A program made the position numbers and the translations under genes. The notes beneath the pieces were generated by a model, which saw nothing but the letters and a program-made list of their open reading frames with translations, did no database searches and was not told where the DNA came from. Shown here one piece after another: positions 12,161-14,583 of a stretch of 14,583 bases of DNA; within the stretch, counting starts at the first letter, position 1; every line of letters begins with the position of its first letter. The stretch lies in the NCBI GenBank assembly GCA_030849065.1, contig JASAON010001336.1, positions 1 through 14,583 on the forward strand. The letters are read 5' to 3'. The stretch comes from Jaenimonas drosophilae (Eukaryota > Euglenozoa > Kinetoplastea > Trypanosomatida > Trypanosomatidae).

Positions 12161-12571
12161 CTATCGAATTCCTAATGCACGTGACACTCTCTCAAGAACA
12201 TAGTCTTTTTCAGCATCATAGCGCTGTCCTTTGCTTGGTATTTCAAGAACACAGGGAACGACTGCGCTGTGCTCCTGGATTAGATGCCGGATATCGTTTG
12301 CGATGTGCTGGCAAATAATGATGATTCCAATATCGTTTCTCGTGCTCATATTGCTGAAGGCCGCTTCAATTTCGGGAAGAGGAGTTGTTGAGTTGACCAC
12401 AAAATAATTAGTCGCGCCTCCTTGAGTTTTCTTTTTGTCAGAATCCACTGCGCCGCTTGTTAGGATCCTGTTCTCCCCAATACCAGCTAATAAAAACCCT
12501 GTGACGGTATCTTCATCGCCGATAATGCCAACAATTCTTCGCTCACCGATCTTAAATCTACTCGCGTTCAT
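12161..12571 (-). CDS. V-type proton ATPase subunit F
   Basis: 136 residues, ATG at 12571, stop TAG. A frame extended to a TTG at 12616 was rejected because a strong acceptor (CACACACAG, AG at 12586-12585) lies inside it. Subunit F is part of the central stalk of the V1 sector, coupling ATP hydrolysis to rotation and proton pumping into acidocalcisomes, endosomes and other acidic organelles. The family signature is clear: RRIVGIIGDEDTVTGFLLAG near residues 11-30, then GGATNYFVVNSTTPLPEIE, RNDIGIIIICQHIANDIRHL, and a C-terminal VPCVLEIPSKGQRYDAEKD. Length is slightly above the yeast Vma7 and human proteins (about 118-119 aa), owing to a short N-terminal extension and a Lys-rich insert (SDKKKTQGG). 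It shares no pathway with its neighbours, as usual in trypanosomatid units. Confidence 0.95.
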   Translation of the reverse strand: MNASRFKIGERRIVGIIGDEDTVTGFLLAGIGENRILTSGAVDSDKKKTQGGATNYFVVNSTTPLPEIEAAFSNMSTRNDIGIIIICQHIANDIRHLIQEHSAVVPCVLEIPSKGQRYDAEKDYVLERVSRALGIR

Positions 12572-12660
12572 TCTGAGAACTTCACTGTGTGTGGAAGGGT
12601 GATTTGAGAAAGGCAACGAATGAATGGGGAATAGAAAATAAGCTTAAGCGAATGAAAACA
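12572..12660 (-). promoter_or_regulatory. Trans-splice signal of V-ATPase subunit F
   Basis: Minus-strand pyrimidine-rich run from about 12645 to 12590 (TATTTTCTATTCCCCATTC, then TTGCCTTTCTC and ACCCTTCC) ends in CACACACAG with AG at 12586-12585. The 5' UTR would be 13 nt. The tract begins only after the TGA at 12671-12669, which fits that TGA being the true or former end of the preceding gene. Confidence 0.6.
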
Positions 12661-12668
12661 GGGGATAG

Positions 12669-13061
12669 TCACTCCTCGCTGTGAGTTGTGCTACGAGCAG
12701 CAGACTGAGCAACTGGAACCTCAAGCTTAGTGATCTCACTCAGAGCAAATTGAGTAAACCGACGAGGGGTGTCAAATGCAGCAGCGCACAAAGCACGAAC
12801 AAAATTGTGTCGGGTAGACTACCAGCTGTCAAACACGATACTCTTCTTTGATGCACTTACAGGAACATTATCACAGCAGGCACACTGAAACGTACTGCAC
12901 TTGCTCAAGGCTACCGCATTTGACACGAAATAGCGAAGAACAATTTTTTCATCGACATCCTCGGAAGATTGGATGCGAACTCCAACAGAACAATTCCTAT
13001 CCACTGCACTCATTCGTTCTGGCACACTACTAAGATCTAACTTAATAATTGTTCTCCCCAT
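12669..13061 (-). pseudogene. Small unidentified gene interrupted by an in-frame TAG
   Basis: ATG at 13061 opens 80 codons (MGRTIIKLDLSSVPERMSAV at the start) ending in TAG at 12821-12819. The same frame then continues for 49 coding-like codons (RHNFVRALCAAAFDTPRRFT) to TGA at 12671-12669. The second part has purine-first codons (GCT, GTT, ACT, GAG, AAG) and no pyrimidine tract, so it looks like the natural C-terminus of a protein of about 130 residues. The first part has a Cys cluster (CSTFQCACC) that might bind metal. I do not recognise the family. TAG ends other genes here (V-ATPase F, OsmC-like, TFIIIC-like) at sensible places, so it is not a general sense codon. A nonsense mutation, a base-call error near a poor contig end, a real 80-residue protein, or readthrough are the options. 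Upstream signals (tract 13106-13146, AG at 13094-13093) look intact. Confidence 0.55.
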
Positions 13062-13092
13062 TTCGACAGCCTCTTTCTGCTTCCTCTATCTT

Positions 13093-13146
13093 CTTCACGG
13101 ACATTTGAGCAAAATCAATGAAAAAGCCACAAGAAGGAAAATGATT
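13093..13146 (-). promoter_or_regulatory. Predicted trans-splice signal of the interrupted gene
   Basis: Minus-strand TTTTCCTTCTTGTGGCTTTT and TTTTGCTC, followed by the first AG at 13094-13093 (GTGAAG). The 5' UTR would be about 31 nt and purine-rich. An ATG at 13104 precedes the acceptor and so would be spliced away. Confidence 0.45.
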
Positions 13147-13415
13147 CGTAGCCAAGGCAAGAAAATAATACTGTATGCTCTCTGTGCATTTCCTAACCCA
13201 CATGGAGTCGGCAAAAATCATGGTATCCCTAAAATGTCAACCTCTGAATACTTTTCCAGTCTGCACATGGGAAAAAAAAAACTGCTTTGAGATACAGCTC
13301 TGTCGTAACCCTTTCCAACCAACTGAAGTGCCACTTCTATCAAACCAGGAACAATTACGATTCCAACAAAACCAAAACATGAGCACGCCGTCGCCACACC
13401 ATGGACAGGAGTTCA
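13147..13415. other. Upstream flank of the interrupted gene, no gene seen
   Basis: Composition is still ordinary here. No frame on either strand gives a recognisable protein. Single CCCTAA and CCTAAC words occur but there is no telomeric array. Confidence 0.4.
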
Positions 13416-13491
13416 TTCTCGAGAAGATGAGAAGTTGCGGTGGTTGTGTTCTTTCTCGAGAAGATAACAACACAGCCACCACAACAACTTC
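13416..13491. repeat. Imperfect inverted repeat with duplicated TTCTCGAGAAGAT
   Basis: The palindrome TTCTCGAGAA occurs at 13416-13425 and 13453-13462, each followed by GAT. Between and after them lie inverted arms GAAGTTGCGGTGGTTGTGTT (13431-13450) and 13469-13491 (AACACAGCCACCACAACAAC followed by TTC), which pair with few mismatches. It marks the point where base composition changes. Confidence 0.6.
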
Positions 13492-14583
13492 CCAATCAAC
13501 CATCCCACACACATTGAAAAACAGAGAGGAACCCCAAAGAAAGCCCCACCAAAACCAGTCCAACCCACCCCAGCACACCAAAAGCAAAAATCCAACCCCC
13601 GAGCAGACCGTTAAAGTTTTCCAACCGCCAAGTGCAAAGAGAGCCCCCTGCGCTGGAAGCGCGTTGCGTATACAACGCGGAGGGGGGGGGGGCGAAGAAC
13701 ACACCGTCGATACAACCCTTCCAAATAAAGCGCAGCACACACGCGCGCCAGGACGGCCCAACAGCGGCACGCAAGCAGAGAAAGAAGCAGATCCCCGCGC
13801 GAGAACCGGGTGCCAAAAAATTCTGCAACCAAGGGCCCCCGCCATGCGGCCACTTGCGGGTGCCACGGGGAACCCCGCCCCGATCAACGGCAACAATTTC
13901 GCAACCGTCACGAAACGCCCCCGCGATATCCCCCCCCCCGGATCACCCTTACGCCAAACCCGCCTGGCCATGAGCCAAAAGGGTTCCCCCTGCACGGATA
14001 TGAAAGAAAACCCCGATCCCACCACACACCACGGCCACCCGCCCAAACCACCCCTGTGCTCAATTGGCCCGGGGTCCATAACCGCCCCCACCCGCACATC
14101 GCCCGCGAGCAATCCCCGGCGGACCATCCCCATCCAATCTATCGCAAGAATCGCCACCCACAGCAAAAACGGCGCCCCTCGCAAAACCAAAACCAAAACA
14201 GTGGACCACCGCCGCGCCGTTTCCCAACGCCCAGCCTCAGTCCATCACCGCCGGGAACCCGCCACCCCCAGATTTTCTTTAACATACCTGCAAATCGCCA
14301 CCACGCCAGTGGACACATCGATCACCGGAAATGATCCACCATTCTGTTCCGTCGCGGAGCTCCGCGGATATGGCCGGTTGGCTGCGGGTGGTCCGGCGCA
14401 TGCGCGCCGCTTATTTGGCCATCCAAAACTCCAGCATTCATTTCCCCGCCGAACAAACCCGTAATCCAGAAACGGGAAGCATTCTCGCCGCCCCGCGCCC
14501 GCCGATTCATTAAATTGACGGGCGCGGGCAAACCCCCGGCAGTTTATCCACTGCCCGCGACTTCCAAGTTTAGCCAAGCCACA
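13492..14583. other. T-poor, homopolymer-rich segment without credible genes
   Basis: From about 13490 the plus strand becomes strongly A/C-rich and T-poor (for example one T in 13741-13800), with runs of 11 G at 13682-13692 and 10 C at 13930-13939 and many short doubled bases. Long frames on both strands arise only because stop codons become rare; their products are Pro/Arg/Thr-rich or Gly/Trp-rich and resemble nothing. Composition becomes more even again near the right end. Best read as low-quality sequence at a contig end, with foreign or genuinely unusual DNA as alternatives. Confidence 0.6.

Noticed and set aside
12572..12616. N-terminal extension of V-ATPase F from 12616
   Set aside because: It starts at TTG, and the splice acceptor at 12585 falls inside it.
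12819..12821. TAG as a reassigned sense codon, as in Blastocrithidia
   Set aside because: V-ATPase F, the OsmC-like gene and the TFIIIC-like gene all end at TAG in sensible positions, and the large genes contain no internal stops.
13062..13104. Upstream ATG at 13104 giving a basic and acidic peptide that could join the interrupted gene by a 1-nt frameshift
   Set aside because: It lies before the first AG after the pyrimidine tract, so it should be removed by trans-splicing. No frameshift is needed to explain the start at 13061.
13237..14196. Minus-strand frame of 319 codons, including a Cys/Trp-rich end with CPWC
   Set aside because: It is the mirror of the same compositional artefact (Gly/Trp/Val/Leu-rich). 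The last 59 codons are in better sequence but have no recognisable protein or splice signal.
13175..14464. Plus-strand frame of 429 codons
   Set aside because: It runs through the T-poor segment where stop codons are rare. The product is Pro/Thr/Arg/Gln-rich with no domain, and it is opposite in strand to every real gene here.

Overview
The window comes from a nuclear chromosome of a trypanosomatid (Kinetoplastea). All recognisable genes lie on the minus strand, head to tail. None shows a need for cis-spliced introns. Most gaps between them are about 100-540 bases and hold pyrimidine-rich tracts (read on the minus strand) followed by AG, as expected for a polycistronic unit resolved by spliced-leader trans-splicing. 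Glucose-6-phosphate isomerase ends in -SHL, a glycosomal type-1 peroxisomal targeting signal (PTS1), which also points to kinetoplastids. The gaps are short for Leishmania, so a compact genome such as Phytomonas or a monoxenous relative is possible, but the genus is not proven.

Reading in the direction of transcription (right to left): (1) 13492-14583 has aberrant T-poor, homopolymer-rich composition with no credible gene and is probably a poor-quality contig end. (2) 12669-13061 is a small unidentified gene with a TAG inside an otherwise open frame. (3) 12161-12571 is V-type ATPase subunit F. (4) 10168-11988 and (5) 7932-9752 are two glucose-6-phosphate isomerase genes whose coding sequences look identical, except that the upstream copy has lost 7 nt at its 3' end and so reads -CDE instead of -SHL. 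(6) 7124-7573 is a short, probably mitochondrial, OsmC-like protein. (7) 5337-6965 is an unidentified coiled-coil protein. (8) 4798-4968 is a 56-residue tail-anchored protein that looks like Sec61 beta. (9) 681-4253 is a large TPR protein resembling TFIIIC subunit tau131/GTF3C3. (10) 1-337 is the N-terminal part of an unidentified, probably disordered protein that runs off the left edge.

The main result is the isomerase pair. Homology between the copies starts about 2 nt before the ATG and stops about 3 nt after the stop of the -SHL copy, and the flanks are unrelated. The pair looks like a glycosomal and a cytosolic isoform of one enzyme, kept identical across the catalytic protein but with separate targeting tails and separate untranslated regions. 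That could let the cell set compartmental enzyme levels independently. The remaining genes are unrelated housekeeping functions (proton pump, protein translocation, Pol III transcription), as is usual for trypanosomatid transcription units.

CDS starts were set to the first plausible ATG downstream of a splice acceptor. Several longer frames begin at GTG or TTG, or translate a pyrimidine tract, and were trimmed.
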